Source: an uncultured Desulfobacteraceae bacterium (GTDB taxonomy: Bacteria > Desulfobacterota > Desulfobacteria > Desulfobacterales > UBA5852). From it: a stretch of DNA of 64,000 nucleotides. The DNA lies in the NCBI GenBank assembly GCA_913060875.1, contig CAJXSL010000001.1:950464-1014463 (forward strand), written 5' to 3'. The notes beneath the pieces are model-generated. The model ran no database searches and was not told the origin of the DNA. It was given only the letters and a program-made list of their open reading frames with translations. Shown here one piece after another: positions 35,128-44,282 of this stretch; the stretch's first letter is position 1, and each line of letters starts with the position of its first letter. The translations under genes were made by a program, and so were the position numbers.

Positions 35128-36375
35128 ATGGAAGACACGCGTGTGGTCATCACGGGGCTGGGGACGATCAATGCCGTGGCCCGGAATGCAGACGAATTTG
35201 CGGCGGCCCTGCAGCAGGGGCGCTGCGGCATCGGCCCGGTGACGGTATTCGATGCGGCCCCCTTTCGCACCCATACGGGCGGAGAGGTCAAGGCATTCGA
35301 CCCGAAGCGTGAGGTGCCCCAGGCCTTTTATGGTAAACGCATGTCCCGCTCGGATGCCATGGCCATGTTGGCTGCCCTGGAAGCCCTTGAAGACGCCGGT
35401 CTCTTTCCGTTGCCGGAAGACCTGCATCAAGACACGGGCGTGGCCATCGGCGGTGGCGCCGGGGGCATGCCGGATGGGGAGGCCGCTTATGAGCGCTGCC
35501 TCGCCGGTCAAGCCGACGCGGTTCGCTTCTCGGATTTTTCCGCCTTCTGCTGCGCCTCATCGGCCGATCACATCGTTTCCAAACTGCGCCTCTGGGGACC
35601 CAAGACCACGTTCATGACGGCCTGCTCGTCCGGGGCTACCGCCCTGGGCTATGCCCGGGACCTGATCCGGGATGGAATGGCCCGTATCATGATTGCCGGC
35701 GGCACCGAACCCCTGGCCCGCACCACCTATGCAGCCTTCAATTCCCTGAAAGCCGTGGATCCGGAATTTTGCAAACCCTTCGATGGGACCCGCGAGGGGA
35801 TGTCCCTGGGAGAGGGGGCCGGGATGATGATCCTGGAGTCCCTGGACCACGCCCGGGCGCGGGGGGCCAGGATCTACGGCGAAATCCGGGGGTATGGGAT
35901 CAGCTGCGATGCGGACCACATGACTGCGCCGGACCCCGAAGCCTCCGGGGCGGTGCGCTGTATGCAGATGGCCCTGGCAGACGCCGGGGTTTCGCCGGAC
36001 GATGTGGACTATATCAATGCCCACGGCACGGCCACGCCGGCCAATGACCGAATGGAAACCATCGGCATTAAAAGGGTATTCGGCGAGAAGGCGTTTCGCA
36101 TCCCCGTTAGCTCCACCAAATCCATGATCGGGCACACGTTGGGAGCGGCCGGGGCCATCGAGGCCGTTGCTTGTGTGCTGGCCTTGAGCCGGGGGTTCAT
36201 TCCGCCGACGATCCACAGCCGGACCCGGGATCCGGAATGCGATCTCGACTACGTGACCGAAGGGGCACGCCGGGCGACCCTCGACGTCATTCTATCCAAT
36301 TCGTTTGCCTTCGGCGGCAACAATACATCCGTTGTATTGGGAAGTTTCCGGGAAGAGGGATCGGCTAATGGATAG
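35128..36375 (+). CDS. Beta-ketoacyl-ACP synthase (FabF-like, complete catalytic triad)
   Basis: A 415-residue thiolase-fold condensing enzyme. The Cys-His-His triad is intact: Cys in FMTACSSGATALGYA, His in YINAHGTATPANDRME and His in STKSMIGHTLGAAGA. The start ATG 35128 (MEDTRVVITGLG) is chosen because family members begin here; the frame is open 46 codons upstream without coding character. Its 3' end overlaps the next gene by 8 bp, so the two are translationally coupled and likely form a heterodimer. It belongs to the biosynthetic block, where it would extend an ACP-bound acyl or aromatic starter (inference). Confidence 0.9.
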   Translation: MEDTRVVITGLGTINAVARNADEFAAALQQGRCGIGPVTVFDAAPFRTHTGGEVKAFDPKREVPQAFYGKRMSRSDAMAMLAALEALEDAGLFPLPEDLHQDTGVAIGGGAGGMPDGEAAYERCLAGQADAVRFSDFSAFCCASSADHIVSKLRLWGPKTTFMTACSSGATALGYARDLIRDGMARIMIAGGTEPLARTTYAAFNSLKAVDPEFCKPFDGTREGMSLGEGAGMMILESLDHARARGARIYGEIRGYGISCDADHMTAPDPEASGAVRCMQMALADAGVSPDDVDYINAHGTATPANDRMETIGIKRVFGEKAFRIPVSSTKSMIGHTLGAAGAIEAVACVLALSRGFIPPTIHSRTRDPECDLDYVTEGARRATLDVILSNSFAFGGNNTSVVLGSFREEGSANG

Positions 36376-37591
36376 GCGCGTGGTCATATCCGGGATGGGC
36401 ATGGTAACCCCCATTGGCATCGGCCAGAAGGAATTTGCCACACATCTGTATGCCGGCCGGTCCGGCATCCAACCCATCACGGCCTTTGATACCGCACGCT
36501 TTCGCTCCAAGCTGGGCGCCGCCATCACGGATTTCAATCCCAAGGATTTCATTTCCCTCAAGAACCGCCGGCGCATGGACCGCCTTTCCCAGATGGCGGC
36601 GGCGTCCGCGCGCATGGCCCTGGAAGACGCCGGGGTCACCATTACGGCGGCCAACCGGGACCGGATCGGCATCCTTCTCGGCGTCACCTTCGGCAGCACC
36701 GATGTCGCCGCCAAGTTCGTGGGCAGCCTCTTCACGGAAGGGCCCCAATTCGTCAGCCCCATCCTGGTGCCCAATACCGTCATGAACGCGCCGGCCGGCC
36801 ATGCCGCCATCGAACTCGGCTTCCGCGGCATCAACTCCACCGTCAACCATCACGAGGCCTCGGCCGAAACGGCCATTGCCTATGCCGCCGCCGAGATCAG
36901 GGCCGGGCGGGCCGATATCATGCTCACCGGCGGCGCGGATATCTTCGCGGAATTCTTTTTTGAGATCATGACCCATTTCAGGGCCATGTCCCCCACGGAC
37001 GGCAAGGCCGAGGGGGCTTGCCCCTTTGACCGCGACCGCAATGGTCCTGTCCTGGGAGAAGGGGCGGGGATTATCTGCCTGGAAACCCTGGCGCATGCCC
37101 GGGAGCGCGGCGCGCCGATCTACGGCGAAATCAGCGGCTGGGGCCTGAGTTCCGCACCGGCCCCACCCACCGACTGGCCCGCCGACCCCCAAGGGCCTGC
37201 TCTGGCCATGCAGCGTGCTCTCAAGGGGGCGGGGGTATCCCCGGAACGGGTGGACTATGTCTCCGCCTCGGCCAACGGCGGCCGGAACCTCGACCGGCTG
37301 GAAGCCGAAGCCCTCGAAGTCCTGTTTGGCGGGAAGGAAGGCTCCCCCTGGATCGGGTCCATCAAGGGCGCGGTGGGGGAAAGTTTTTCTTCCGGCGGCA
37401 TACGGGCCGCGGCCATGGCCTTGTCCCTCAGGGACGGCGTTATTCCCCCGACGCTGGGGCTTCGAAACCCGCTGAAACCGCTGCGTTTCGTCATGGACCG
37501 GCGACGAGAGACCCGAGCGGGGATCGGGCTGGTGAACGGGTTTTCTTCAGGAGGGACCTTTGTTTCACTGATAATGAATCGAATGGATTAA
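36368..37591 (+). CDS. Ketosynthase-like protein lacking all catalytic residues (chain-length-factor-like)
   Basis: The 407-residue protein has the KAS fold and length (MDRRVVISGMGMVTPIG, NRRRMDRLSQMAAASARMAL, FDRDRNGPVLGEGAG), but each catalytic residue is replaced. The nucleophilic Cys position reads NHHEASAET, the first His position (NAHGT) reads SASANGG, and the second His position (KSMxGH) reads KGAVGESFSSGG. Start ATG 36368 overlaps the stop of the active ketosynthase. The pairing of an active KS with an inactive partner is known from type II PKS KS/CLF and from the ApeO-ApeC pair. A scaffold or chain-length role is the natural inference. Confidence 0.85.
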   Translation: MDRRVVISGMGMVTPIGIGQKEFATHLYAGRSGIQPITAFDTARFRSKLGAAITDFNPKDFISLKNRRRMDRLSQMAAASARMALEDAGVTITAANRDRIGILLGVTFGSTDVAAKFVGSLFTEGPQFVSPILVPNTVMNAPAGHAAIELGFRGINSTVNHHEASAETAIAYAAAEIRAGRADIMLTGGADIFAEFFFEIMTHFRAMSPTDGKAEGACPFDRDRNGPVLGEGAGIICLETLAHARERGAPIYGEISGWGLSSAPAPPTDWPADPQGPALAMQRALKGAGVSPERVDYVSASANGGRNLDRLEAEALEVLFGGKEGSPWIGSIKGAVGESFSSGGIRAAAMALSLRDGVIPPTLGLRNPLKPLRFVMDRRRETRAGIGLVNGFSSGGTFVSLIMNRMD

Positions 37592-37607
37592 ACATGGAAA
37601 TACCTCT

Positions 37608-39131
37608 ATGAACATTGGAGAATGGATCGGCAAACGGGCGCTGCTCCATCCTGACCGTCCTTTCGTCAAAGAGGGGGATCGGGAATGGGACAACCGGATT
37701 TTCGAAAACCAGGTCAACCGTACGGCGAACGCTCTGGCGGATCTCGGCGTCACCAAGGGCACCTGCCTGGTGACCCTTATGTGCAACTCGCCAACGTTTC
37801 TGGAGGTGTTTTTCGCCTGCGCCAAACTGGGGGGAATCATCGTTCCGGTCAATGCCGCCCTGTCTCTGACCGAATTGACGCACATCGTTACCGATTGCGC
37901 GCCGCGGGTGCTGGTTTACACTACGGAAAACCGTGACAAAGTCGACCATCTCAAGACCGCCGTGGGGGGCGAAGTCCATTATCTGGTGGCCGACAGCAAG
38001 GCGGCCCCGGACGACCGGCCGCTGGCATCCCTGACACGGGGCGCCGCGGCAACCGTCCCCCGGGTGTCGGTGGATCTTCCCGATCCGTTGATGATCATGT
38101 ACACTTCAGGCACCACGGGAGCGCCCAAGGGGGCGGTGCTGTCCCACGGCAATTTTTTATTCGGGGCCATCCATTCACTGCACAGCTACCAGCTCGACGC
38201 GAACTGTCGATCCCTGGTCGTGGCGCCTCTATTTCATATCGGCGCTTTGGCAGCATCCGTGATACCGGTGGTTTATGCCGGCGGTGCCCTGGTGCTGAAA
38301 AGTTTCGACAACCCGTCGGATATCATCACCTGCATCGTGCAGGAGAAGATTACCTTCATGTTTGCCGTGCCGGTCATGTACGACATGATGGCCAAGGCCC
38401 CCCGCTGGCCGGTGGCCGATTTTTCCGGGGTCGACTTTTTTATTGCCGGCGGCGCCCCCATGCCGGTGCCCCTGATTCACCGTTATCAGAAGGAGAAAGG
38501 GGTCGCTTTCGCCCAGGGCTACGGTATGACGGAAACCCTCCGGATTACGGCCCTGGATCTGGCGGATGCGGACCGCAAGGCCGGTTCCATCGGCAAGGAA
38601 GTCTTCCACACCGCCGTCAGGATCGTGGACGACGACAACCGCGAGGTATCGCCGGGGGCGACGGGCGAACTGGTGGTCAAGGGTCCCACGGTTTTCCGGG
38701 GCTACTGGAACAATCCCGCGGCAACCGATGCGGCCATGAAGGGCGGCTGGTTTCACACCGGCGACCTGGGACGGCGTGACGCCGAGGGTTTCCTTCATCT
38801 GGTGGGGCGCAAAAACGACCTGATTATCTGCGCCGGAGAAAATATCTACGCGGCCGAAGTGGAGCGCGCCATCGAACAGCACCCGCAAGTGGCCGAGGCC
38901 GCCGTGGTGGGATTGCCGGATGCCAAACGCGGGGAAGTCCCGGCCGCGTTCGTCCGCCTTGAAAATGGTCAGGCGCCGGCCGAAGCGGAACTGCTTCGGT
39001 TCCTGGACGGCAAACTGGCCGGTTTCAAGCGTCCTCGTAAAATGTGGTTCGTTGAAGAATTTCCCCGCAATCGTGCGGGCAAAATCATGAAATCAGATCT
39101 GAAGTCTGCTGTGCCTTCGCATCGGGGGTAG
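37608..39131 (+). CDS. AMP-dependent acyl-CoA/acyl-ACP ligase
   Basis: An ANL-superfamily enzyme of 507 residues that activates a carboxylate as acyl-adenylate. Motifs are the P-loop MYTSGTTGAPKGAVLSH (near 165), the A5 motif YGMTETLRITAL, the ADP-binding TGDLGRRDAEGFLHLVGRKND (near 380-400) and the C-terminal Lys loop PRNRAGKIMKSDL. It lies 16 bp past the KS-like gene, and with the ammonia-lyase downstream a cinnamate- or coumarate-type acid is an attractive substrate (inference). Medium-chain acids are the alternative. Confidence 0.9.
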   Translation: MNIGEWIGKRALLHPDRPFVKEGDREWDNRIFENQVNRTANALADLGVTKGTCLVTLMCNSPTFLEVFFACAKLGGIIVPVNAALSLTELTHIVTDCAPRVLVYTTENRDKVDHLKTAVGGEVHYLVADSKAAPDDRPLASLTRGAAATVPRVSVDLPDPLMIMYTSGTTGAPKGAVLSHGNFLFGAIHSLHSYQLDANCRSLVVAPLFHIGALAASVIPVVYAGGALVLKSFDNPSDIITCIVQEKITFMFAVPVMYDMMAKAPRWPVADFSGVDFFIAGGAPMPVPLIHRYQKEKGVAFAQGYGMTETLRITALDLADADRKAGSIGKEVFHTAVRIVDDDNREVSPGATGELVVKGPTVFRGYWNNPAATDAAMKGGWFHTGDLGRRDAEGFLHLVGRKNDLIICAGENIYAAEVERAIEQHPQVAEAAVVGLPDAKRGEVPAAFVRLENGQAPAEAELLRFLDGKLAGFKRPRKMWFVEEFPRNRAGKIMKSDLKSAVPSHRG

Positions 39132-39191
39132 TCTTTTCCTCCCGATGTGGCGACATGCTGCCTGATACTGCCCCGAAAGGACGTTGCGGGA

Positions 39192-39728
39192 ATGCATCCG
39201 CGTTTGAGAGATTATTTTCATGCCGAAGTCATCGGCGGCAAAGAAAAGCCGTTTTCATGGCGCCGCGTATTTCAAAAAGCCATGCGCAGCAAGCGCTGCA
39301 ACTATATTTTCTGGTTTCGCATCGCCTATGTCCTGTATGCGAAAAATAGCCGTACGCTGAAATCCCTGGCCAAGAATATCAACAACCGCATGGTCCGACG
39401 CTATGGCGTGGAAATCATGCTGGGGGCTGAAATCGACGAGGGACTTGTTTTGCCGCACCCCATTGCCATTGTGATTACCAAGCACGTGTGCATGGGTAAA
39501 AATGTAACCGTGCTGCAAAACACCACCATCGGTATCGATGGCAAGGGAAACCAGGGCCTGACGATCGGGAACAATGTATGGATCGGCGCCAATTGCTGCA
39601 TCATCGGTACCGGTTTGCGCATTGGCAATGACGTCAGGATCGGTGCCATGAGTTTTGTCAACCAGGATATCCCAGACCGCACAACCTTCGTGACTCCCAA
39701 AGAGGGGCGCCTAATCCCGTGGGACTAA
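39192..39728 (+). CDS. Serine acetyltransferase-like hexapeptide transferase
   Basis: The 178-residue left-handed beta-helix protein starts at ATG 39192 (MHPRLRDYFHAEV). Hexapeptide repeats run from GVEIMLGAEIDEGLVLPHP through MGKNVTVLQNTTIG and IGNNVWIGANCCIIGTGLRI. The family His is in LPHPIAIV (CysE reads HPxGIVI). The N-terminal trimerisation domain of CysE is largely missing, as in the short CysE-like enzymes of polysaccharide and secondary-metabolite clusters. In this cluster it is more likely to acetylate a pathway product or sugar than serine; the acceptor is unknown. Confidence 0.82.
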   Translation: MHPRLRDYFHAEVIGGKEKPFSWRRVFQKAMRSKRCNYIFWFRIAYVLYAKNSRTLKSLAKNINNRMVRRYGVEIMLGAEIDEGLVLPHPIAIVITKHVCMGKNVTVLQNTTIGIDGKGNQGLTIGNNVWIGANCCIIGTGLRIGNDVRIGAMSFVNQDIPDRTTFVTPKEGRLIPWD

Positions 39729-39743
39729 AAACGGAATGCATCC

Positions 39744-41276
39744 ATGCCAACTGCAGATAAAAAGCACGGCAAGCCGGACGTGACGATCGACGATGGCGAG
39801 GTCTCCCTTGACCAGTTGGTGGCCGTGGCCCTGGAAGAGCGGCCGGTTACGCTTTCATCGAATGACGAATGGCTGTCCAAACTCAACCGGGGCCGGGATA
39901 TCCTCGATCGTTCCCTGTTCGCCGGAAAACGCATTTACGGTGTATCCACCAGTGTGGGCTACAGTTCGGGCCGCTCCGTCGGACCGGAGCACTCCCAGGA
40001 GTTTGCCTACCAGATTATCCGCCAGCACGGCTGCGGCCTTGGCGTGCCTTTTACCGTGCCGGAAGGGCGGGCCATCGTGTTTGCCCGCCTGGTCAGCCTG
40101 GCCAAGGGTTTTTCGGCGGTGCGACCGTCGCTGTTGGAAGCCCTGTGCGGCCTGCTCAATCACGACGTGATCCCGGTGATGCCGTCCCTGGGATCGGTGG
40201 GGGCGTCCGGTGATCTGACCCCCTTGTCCTATCTGGCCGCTGTGTTGTGCGGCGAGCGCGAGGCCTATCACGGCGGGGAAATGCTGCCTGCCGGCGACGC
40301 CCTGGCACGGGCCGGTCTGCCGGTGCACACGTTTGTCCCCAAGGAATCCCTGGCCATCATGAACGGCACCGCCGTAATGACCGCCATCGGCGCCCTTACC
40401 GCTGAGCGTTTCGACCGCACCCTGGCGGCCTGTGAGCGGGCCTGCGCCCTGGCGGCGGAAGTGCTTTACGGCCGATCCCAGGCCTTTCACCCCACGGCCC
40501 ATCGCCTCAAACACCATCCGGGCCAGATCGCCGCGGCGGAAGCGATCCGGGGCGCCCTGGCGGGCAGCCGCCTGACAGACAGTCACAAAGAGACCGGCCG
40601 CATCATCCAGGATCCCTATTCCCTGCGCTGCGCCCCCCATGTGATCGGTGCGGCCCGGGATGCGCTGGATTGGGCCCGCCAGGTGCTGCAGCGCGAACTC
40701 AACAGTGTCAACGACAACCCCATCGTGGACCCTGAGGGGGAGGAGACCATTTTTGCGGGCAATTTCTACGGCGGCCACATAGCCCTGACCATGGATCTGC
40801 TCAAAACCGCCGGGGCCTCGGTGGCGGATCTCATCGACCGCCAATATGCCCTGCTGGTGGATTCCCGGCTGAACGTCGGTTTACCCGAAACCCTGGTAGG
40901 CTACGAGGGTTGCGGCCTTAAGGCCCTGCAACTGACCTGCTCGGCCCTGGCGGCCCGGGCCGCCCAGCGTGCCGCGCCGGATACCGTGCTTTCCCGCTCC
41001 ACCGAGGTGAGCAACCAGGACAAGGTCAGCATGGGGCTTAACGCCGCCCTGAATGCTGCCGAGATCACGACGTTGATGCAGCAGGTGCTGGCCACCCAGA
41101 TGGTGGCCTTATCCAATGCCGCCGCCCTGCGGGACGAAACACGGCTGTCGCCTGGCGGTCGACGATGGCTGGAGATCATCCGGTCCGCCTCGCCGGTTCT
41201 GACCTACGACCGCCGGCTGGACAGTGACCTTCAGCGCCTGACGGAGATGATCGATCAGGGCCAATGCGATTTCTGA
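39744..41276 (+). CDS. Aromatic amino acid ammonia-lyase (HAL/PAL/TAL family)
   Basis: A 510-residue MIO enzyme. The self-forming cofactor triad Ala-Ser-Gly is in GSVGASGDLTPLSYLA (near 153-155), the inner-loop Tyr is in IYGVSTSVGYSS, and ELNSVNDNPIVD and NFYGGHIALTMD are the canonical family segments. The position that sets amino acid preference (SH in HutH, HL in TAL, FL in PAL) reads QH (IIRQHGCGLG), so the substrate cannot be assigned. No histidine-utilisation genes are nearby. With the ligase and ketosynthases upstream, generation of an aryl acrylate starter is plausible. It is followed 23 bp later by a TRAP operon. Confidence 0.9.
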   Translation: MPTADKKHGKPDVTIDDGEVSLDQLVAVALEERPVTLSSNDEWLSKLNRGRDILDRSLFAGKRIYGVSTSVGYSSGRSVGPEHSQEFAYQIIRQHGCGLGVPFTVPEGRAIVFARLVSLAKGFSAVRPSLLEALCGLLNHDVIPVMPSLGSVGASGDLTPLSYLAAVLCGEREAYHGGEMLPAGDALARAGLPVHTFVPKESLAIMNGTAVMTAIGALTAERFDRTLAACERACALAAEVLYGRSQAFHPTAHRLKHHPGQIAAAEAIRGALAGSRLTDSHKETGRIIQDPYSLRCAPHVIGAARDALDWARQVLQRELNSVNDNPIVDPEGEETIFAGNFYGGHIALTMDLLKTAGASVADLIDRQYALLVDSRLNVGLPETLVGYEGCGLKALQLTCSALAARAAQRAAPDTVLSRSTEVSNQDKVSMGLNAALNAAEITTLMQQVLATQMVALSNAAALRDETRLSPGGRRWLEIIRSASPVLTYDRRLDSDLQRLTEMIDQGQCDF

Positions 41277-41299
41277 CTTTTTACGAAAGTGAGCTCGCT

Positions 41300-42322
41300 A
41301 TGCAAAACAGGATGATGACCAAACTTCTGACATCGATCGTACTTGTTGCCGCTATTGTGGTTGGTATCGGCACGGTGCCGACGGCTGACGCCAAGGAACT
41401 AAAACTGGCCCATTTCATGCCCACGGTGCATACCCTGCACCAACAGGTTTTTCTGCCCCTGTCCGAAGACCTTTCCCAAGCCACCGAAGGGGAAGTGACG
41501 ATCAAGATCTACCCCTCCGGGGCCTTGGGCAAAGGGCCGGTGCAGCAGTACAAACGGGCGGTGACCGGCGTGGCCGACATCACCTTCTGTATCCAGAGCT
41601 ATTCGGCCACCATATTCCCACGATCCCTGATCGCCACCCAGCCGGGGGTCACCCTTGGTGCCGAGCAGGGCACCCGGCGTTTGTGGGCGATCTACGACGC
41701 CTATCTCCAGGAGGAATACCAGGCCGTCAAGGTGCTGGGTATCTGGGTCATGTCGCCCACCGTTTTGATGAGTCGCAATCGTCCGGTATCGACCGTGGCC
41801 GACGTGGCCGGCATGAAAATCCGCATCAGCTCGCCGGTGGAATCGGAATTGATCCAGGCCTGGGGGGGCGTACCGGTGGCCATGCCCATTACCGAATCCT
41901 ACAATGCCCTGAATACGGGCGTCGTGGATGCGGTGCTGATCCAACCCAGCGCCCTGTATGAACCCTGGAATCTGGCCGAACCGGCCCAATACGTGACCGC
42001 CAACCTCCCCAGCCCCACTTCCATCGTCTGCCTCGTCATGAACCGGAAAAGTTGGGAAGCCCTGACGGCTGAGCAGCAAAAGGCCCTGGATGGTCTGACC
42101 GGCCGCGAATTCAGCATCAAGGCGGCCATCATCTGGAGCCGCAAGGATGTGGCGGCCCTCGAAAAATCCCACCACGACGACGGCATCGAGACCATCGACC
42201 TTTCGGCCCCCAAGCGGGAGACGTTTGAAAATGCGGCCCGGAAAGCCATCGATGTCCATCTCGATCAACTGGAAGCCGAGGGGATCCATGCCCGGGAGAT
42301 CTATGAGGCCTTCAAGCGCTGA
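41300..42322 (+). CDS. dctP: TRAP transporter solute-binding protein, DctP family
   Basis: A 340-residue periplasmic receptor of the second TRAP system. Start ATG 41300 (MQNRMMTKLL) opens a signal peptide ending near TADAKE. The mature chain has LAHFMPTVHTLHQQVFLPLS, the DctP ligand Arg region ADVAGMKIRISSPVESELIQ (near 185) and VPVAMPITESYNALNTGVVD. Unlike the left-edge receptor it lies with its own permease genes. It begins 23 bp after the ammonia-lyase, which suggests co-transcription and perhaps import of an aromatic or related acid. The substrate is not determined. Confidence 0.92.
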   Translation: MQNRMMTKLLTSIVLVAAIVVGIGTVPTADAKELKLAHFMPTVHTLHQQVFLPLSEDLSQATEGEVTIKIYPSGALGKGPVQQYKRAVTGVADITFCIQSYSATIFPRSLIATQPGVTLGAEQGTRRLWAIYDAYLQEEYQAVKVLGIWVMSPTVLMSRNRPVSTVADVAGMKIRISSPVESELIQAWGGVPVAMPITESYNALNTGVVDAVLIQPSALYEPWNLAEPAQYVTANLPSPTSIVCLVMNRKSWEALTAEQQKALDGLTGREFSIKAAIIWSRKDVAALEKSHHDDGIETIDLSAPKRETFENAARKAIDVHLDQLEAEGIHAREIYEAFKR

Positions 42323-42338
42323 AGAACGGCCGGCGAAA

Positions 42339-42848
42339 ATGGATCGCCTGATCGGCGGTGTCGACCATACCGTTCGCCAGGCGGCATTGTGGGGGGGCGG
42401 CGCCATGCTCCTGGGGCTGACGGGGTTGACCGTCGTCGATGTCACCCTGCGTTATTTTTGCAATGCGCCCCTGTATGGCGCCCGGGATGTCAGCAAACTC
42501 ATGCTGCTCGCCATGGTGGCCCTTTCCGTGGCTTACAGTGCGCGTACCGGCGGGCAGGTGGTGATCGAATTCTTCAGCCGCTGGATGGGGCCGCGCCTGG
42601 CCGCCTGGGCGGAAACCGGCGCCCGCACGGTGGCTCTCTTCATGCTGGTGGTGCTGGCATGGCAACTGTGGCGTTGCGGACAGGAGGCCGCCCTGTTCGG
42701 TGAGGCCTCCCTGGCCCTGGCGATTCCCTACGGCCCGTTTTACGATCTTTTGGCCCTGGGGATGCTGCTCTATGCCGCTGTCCTGGTGGTGGAACTTCTT
42801 CTTATTTTCCGGGGGCGTATGAGCGAACTCGGTCGGCATGACGATTGA
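42339..42848 (+). CDS. dctQ: TRAP transporter small permease, DctQ family
   Basis: A 169-residue protein with four membrane helices. DctQ features are VVDVTLRYFCNAPLYGARDVSKLM (the R(Y/F)xFNxPxxGxxE-type segment) and YSARTGGQVVIEFFSR. Start at ATG 42339 (MDRLIGG) follows the dctP stop by 16 bp; an ATG at 42303 would overlap dctP. It forms the membrane complex with the large DctM subunit encoded next. Confidence 0.9.
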   Translation: MDRLIGGVDHTVRQAALWGGGAMLLGLTGLTVVDVTLRYFCNAPLYGARDVSKLMLLAMVALSVAYSARTGGQVVIEFFSRWMGPRLAAWAETGARTVALFMLVVLAWQLWRCGQEAALFGEASLALAIPYGPFYDLLALGMLLYAAVLVVELLLIFRGRMSELGRHDD

Positions 42849-42854
42849 TGGAGC

Positions 42855-44156
42855 ATGACACCTGAACTGATCGGAATTGCGGGGCTGGCCGGCTTTTTTC
42901 TTCTCCTGATTTTCCGCGTGCCCATCGCCATGGCCATGCTGACCACCGGATTTTTGGGGATTGCCGCCATCAATGGCTTCCCGGCGGCCTGTGCCACCCT
43001 GGCCTCCGAAACATTTGAAATCGCCGCCTATATCCAGTTGAGCGTGATCCCCCTGTTCGTACTGATGGGCAATCTGGCCGGACTTTCCGGCATGAGCCGC
43101 GATCTTTACAACGCCGCCTATGCCTGGGCCGGCCATCACCGGGGGGGACTGGCCGGCGCCACGATTATCGGCTGCGCCGGTTTTGCCGCCCTGAGCGGAT
43201 CGTCGTTTGCCTCGGCCGTCACAATGGGGCGGGTGGCCCTGCCCGAGATGCGGCGTTTTGGCTATGACGACAGCCTGGCCACCGGCTGTGTGGCGGCCGG
43301 CGGGACCCTGGGGTTCCTGATTCCACCGTCGTCCGGTTTTGTCATTTTTGCCGTCCTGACGGAGCAGTCCATCGGCAAACTTTTCATCGCCGGCATCCTG
43401 CCGGGACTCTTGCTGACAGCCCTCTTTCTTTTCTCCATCGCCCTGGTTACGCGCCTGCGCCCGGATGCCGGACCGGCCGGGCCCCGGGCGCCCTTTCGGG
43501 AGAGATGGGCAACCCTGGGGCGGGCCGGCATGTTTATCCTGATCGTTCTGGTCACCATCGGCGGCATATACGGGGGGATCATGACACCGATGGAGGCCTC
43601 CGGGGTCGGGGCCTTTCTGACAATGGTGGTGGCGCTGGCCCGGCGGTCCCTGAGCCGGCGGGGGTTCCGGATGGTGATCCTGCATACCCTGCGGACCACC
43701 GCATTGACCTTCATGATCCTGATCGGCGCCCACGTGTTCATTCCCTTCATGGCCCTGTCCGAGATTCCTGGAAATCTTGTCAATTTTCTCACGGGGCTGG
43801 ATGTGGGGACCCTCGGGGTCCTGTTGATCATCCTGGCCACTTACGTCCTGCTGGGCACTTTTCTGGAGGGGATCGCCATGCTGGTACTGACCCTGCCGGT
43901 GGTGTTCCCGGTGATCCTGGATCTGGGATACAGCCCCATCTGGTTCGGCGTGGTGGTGGTCATCGTGCTGGAGATGGGGTTGATCAGTCCTCCGGTGGGC
44001 GTCAATGTCTTTGTGGTCAAGGGCGTCGCCCCGGAAGTCCCCCTGGAAAAGATCTTTCGCGGCATCTGGCCGTTCTGGCTGGCCATGCTGGTGTGTCTGC
44101 TTATCCTGGTGGCGTTTCCGCAGGTGGCGCTATACCTCCCCGACCGCATGTTCTAG
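42855..44156 (+). CDS. dctM: TRAP transporter large permease, DctM family
   Basis: The 433-residue sodium-coupled permease subunit has about 12 helices. Family motifs are FRVPIAMAMLTTGFLG at the start, SGMSRDLYNAAYAWAGHHRG, SGSSFASAVTMGRVALPEM (the conserved GSS hairpin), GGTLGFLIPPSSGFVIF and a late MGLISPPVGVNVFVVKG. It completes the dctPQM operon. Its stop codon is directly followed by the first R1 palindrome, which probably serves as the transcript end. Confidence 0.93.
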   Translation: MTPELIGIAGLAGFFLLLIFRVPIAMAMLTTGFLGIAAINGFPAACATLASETFEIAAYIQLSVIPLFVLMGNLAGLSGMSRDLYNAAYAWAGHHRGGLAGATIIGCAGFAALSGSSFASAVTMGRVALPEMRRFGYDDSLATGCVAAGGTLGFLIPPSSGFVIFAVLTEQSIGKLFIAGILPGLLLTALFLFSIALVTRLRPDAGPAGPRAPFRERWATLGRAGMFILIVLVTIGGIYGGIMTPMEASGVGAFLTMVVALARRSLSRRGFRMVILHTLRTTALTFMILIGAHVFIPFMALSEIPGNLVNFLTGLDVGTLGVLLIILATYVLLGTFLEGIAMLVLTLPVVFPVILDLGYSPIWFGVVVVIVLEMGLISPPVGVNVFVVKGVAPEVPLEKIFRGIWPFWLAMLVCLLILVAFPQVALYLPDRMF

Positions 44157-44282
44157 GGACGGATGCGTAAAACGTCCGAGATCGGCGTTACGCGGTCCCC
44201 TTCATCGCTGCGGCGTACGAAAGTACGCCTCACTCTTCAGGGGACCGCAAGCCTTGATCGCGAACGTTTTACGCATCCGTCC
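44157..44282. repeat. R1 palindromic element, copy C (first unit of the array)
   Basis: Arms GGACGGATGCGTAAAACG and its exact complement (44265-44282) enclose an R1 core in reverse orientation: GATCGGCGTTACGCGG, then GGCGTAC...GTACGCC, then GCAAGCCTTGATCGCG. It begins on the base after the dctM stop. Confidence 0.88.
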
